From Anaerolineales bacterium (GTDB taxonomy: Bacteria; Chloroflexota; Anaerolineae; Anaerolineales; Villigracilaceae): 12,783 nucleotides of DNA. The notes under the pieces were generated by a model. It was not told the DNA's origin. It saw only the letters and a list, made by a program, of their open reading frames with translations, and did no database searches. Position numbers and translations under genes: made by a program. Positions 12,305 to 12,783 of this stretch are shown piece after piece (position 1 is the first letter of the stretch; every line of letters begins with the position of its first letter). The stretch spans positions 1 through 12,783 of the forward strand of contig JAQTWR010000035.1 of assembly GCA_028689195.1 (NCBI GenBank), given 5' to 3'.

Positions 12305-12766
12305 CAGAATTTACATCCGCGTTTTTCGGCTTCGACGATGGCTTGATCGCTCGACCAGAAGAAATTCTCCGCGCCGATTAAATTCACAAGACCGCCGCGC
12401 TCCATCATATTGCGCGCATTGTCGTGAACGCCCGCGAACATGAGCGTCCCGCCGCGTTGATGCACGCGCTCGTATAAACGATGAATCGATTCGAGTCCGG
12501 CGGTATCTATGAGCGATACGCCGCGCATGGAGAGAATGAGCGCGTGCGTCTCCGTCAGGTTTGCAAACGCTTCGTTGAATTGTCCCGTCGCCGCGAAGAA
12601 GAGCGGACCCGTGAGGAAGGCGACGCGCACATGCTTGCACTTTCCTTCCGTAGCGATGCCGCGCTGTTTTAACCTGTCAATATTGATTTCCTGAACTTCA
12701 ATATCAATGCCCGCGATTTTATTCAAGAAGACCGCGCCCGCGAGGAAAGAGCCGATCATAATGGCT
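12301..12766 (-). CDS. SulP-family anion transporter, C-terminal part with STAS domain (5' truncated)
   Basis: About 155 residues are real. The visible part begins with the end of a membrane helix (AIMIGSFLAGAVFLNKIA), as expected for the last helix of a SulP sulfate or anion permease. A linker of about 30 residues follows (EVQEINIDRLK...), then a STAS domain: VRVAFLTGPLFFAATGQFNEAF as the first strands and helix, LILSMRGVSLIDTAGLESI as the conserved phosphorylation-loop region, and GGTLMFAGVHDNARNMMERGGL to the end. STAS domains regulate transport and bind partners in the cytoplasm. The membrane part is missing because the contig ends here. The apparent N-terminal codons for Val-Cys-Ser-Ser-Asp-Leu come from adapter sequence, so the apparent GTG start is false. 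The transported anion cannot be told. Confidence 0.85.
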
Positions 12767-12783
12767 AGATCGGAAGAGCACAC
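12767..12783 (+). other. Illumina adapter remnant
   Basis: The last 17 bases read AGATCGGAAGAGCACAC, identical to the start of the Illumina TruSeq read 1 adapter. Read on the minus strand they encode the well-known spurious peptide VCSSDL at the start of the SulP fragment. These bases are library artefact and not genome. Confidence 0.97.

Noticed and set aside
12767..12783. GTG start codon of the SulP fragment
   Set aside because: The codons come from sequencing adapter; the true start lies beyond the contig.

Overview
The window looks like one end of a metagenome-assembled contig from an anaerobic or facultative bacterium of the Chloroflexota, probably class Anaerolineae. This placement is inference: it rests on the gene set (tungsten aldehyde oxidoreductase with a small sulfur carrier, a bactofilin, paired small acyltransferases, lipobox-bearing surface proteins), the fairly GC-rich genes with AT-rich promoters, and the intergenic palindromic repeats. 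There is no rRNA or other marker to settle it. The last 17 bases (12767-12783) are Illumina adapter, so the right edge is a library artefact and not genome.

Left part (1-3268, cell envelope). A gene cut by the left edge starts on the minus strand at 15. Upstream of it on the same strand are a lipoprotein with two tandem beta-sandwich repeats (85-804) and a lipid-anchored mono-haem cytochrome c (901-1371), each followed by a hairpin terminator. Divergent from these is a long secreted fibre-like protein (1601-3268). It ends in a peptidase S74 intramolecular chaperone domain, a coiled coil and a C-terminal membrane helix.

Middle (3365-8131). A minus-strand unit encodes a MoaD/ThiS-type sulfur carrier (5294-5533) and then a full-length tungsten-containing aldehyde:ferredoxin oxidoreductase (3365-5185). 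Divergent from it are a hotdog-fold thioesterase (5571-6008), a small lipoprotein overlapping it by 4 bases, an NAD-dependent sugar epimerase (6544-7467) and a 3-methyladenine DNA glycosylase (7526-8131) whose C-terminus runs into a palindromic repeat.

Right part (8191-12783, membrane and translation quality). It holds enoyl-ACP reductase FabI, a repeat-filled 244-base spacer, a bactofilin, and a striking prolyl-tRNA synthetase relative. The latter keeps the editing and anticodon-binding domains but appears to have lost class II motifs 1, 2 and 3. Then come two tandem, overlapping PlsC-type acyltransferases, and the C-terminal part of a SulP-type transporter with a STAS domain, convergent with them and cut by the adapter.

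The most notable points are these: (i) the editing-only ProRS paralogue, a candidate trans-editing factor; (ii) the membrane-anchored S74 fibre with an intact Ser/Lys pair; (iii) five gene starts that carry a TANAAT box exactly 6 or 7 bases before the ATG, which points to leaderless transcripts, while other genes use clear Shine-Dalgarno sequences. No CRISPR array, tRNA, rRNA, transposase or phage replication gene was seen.
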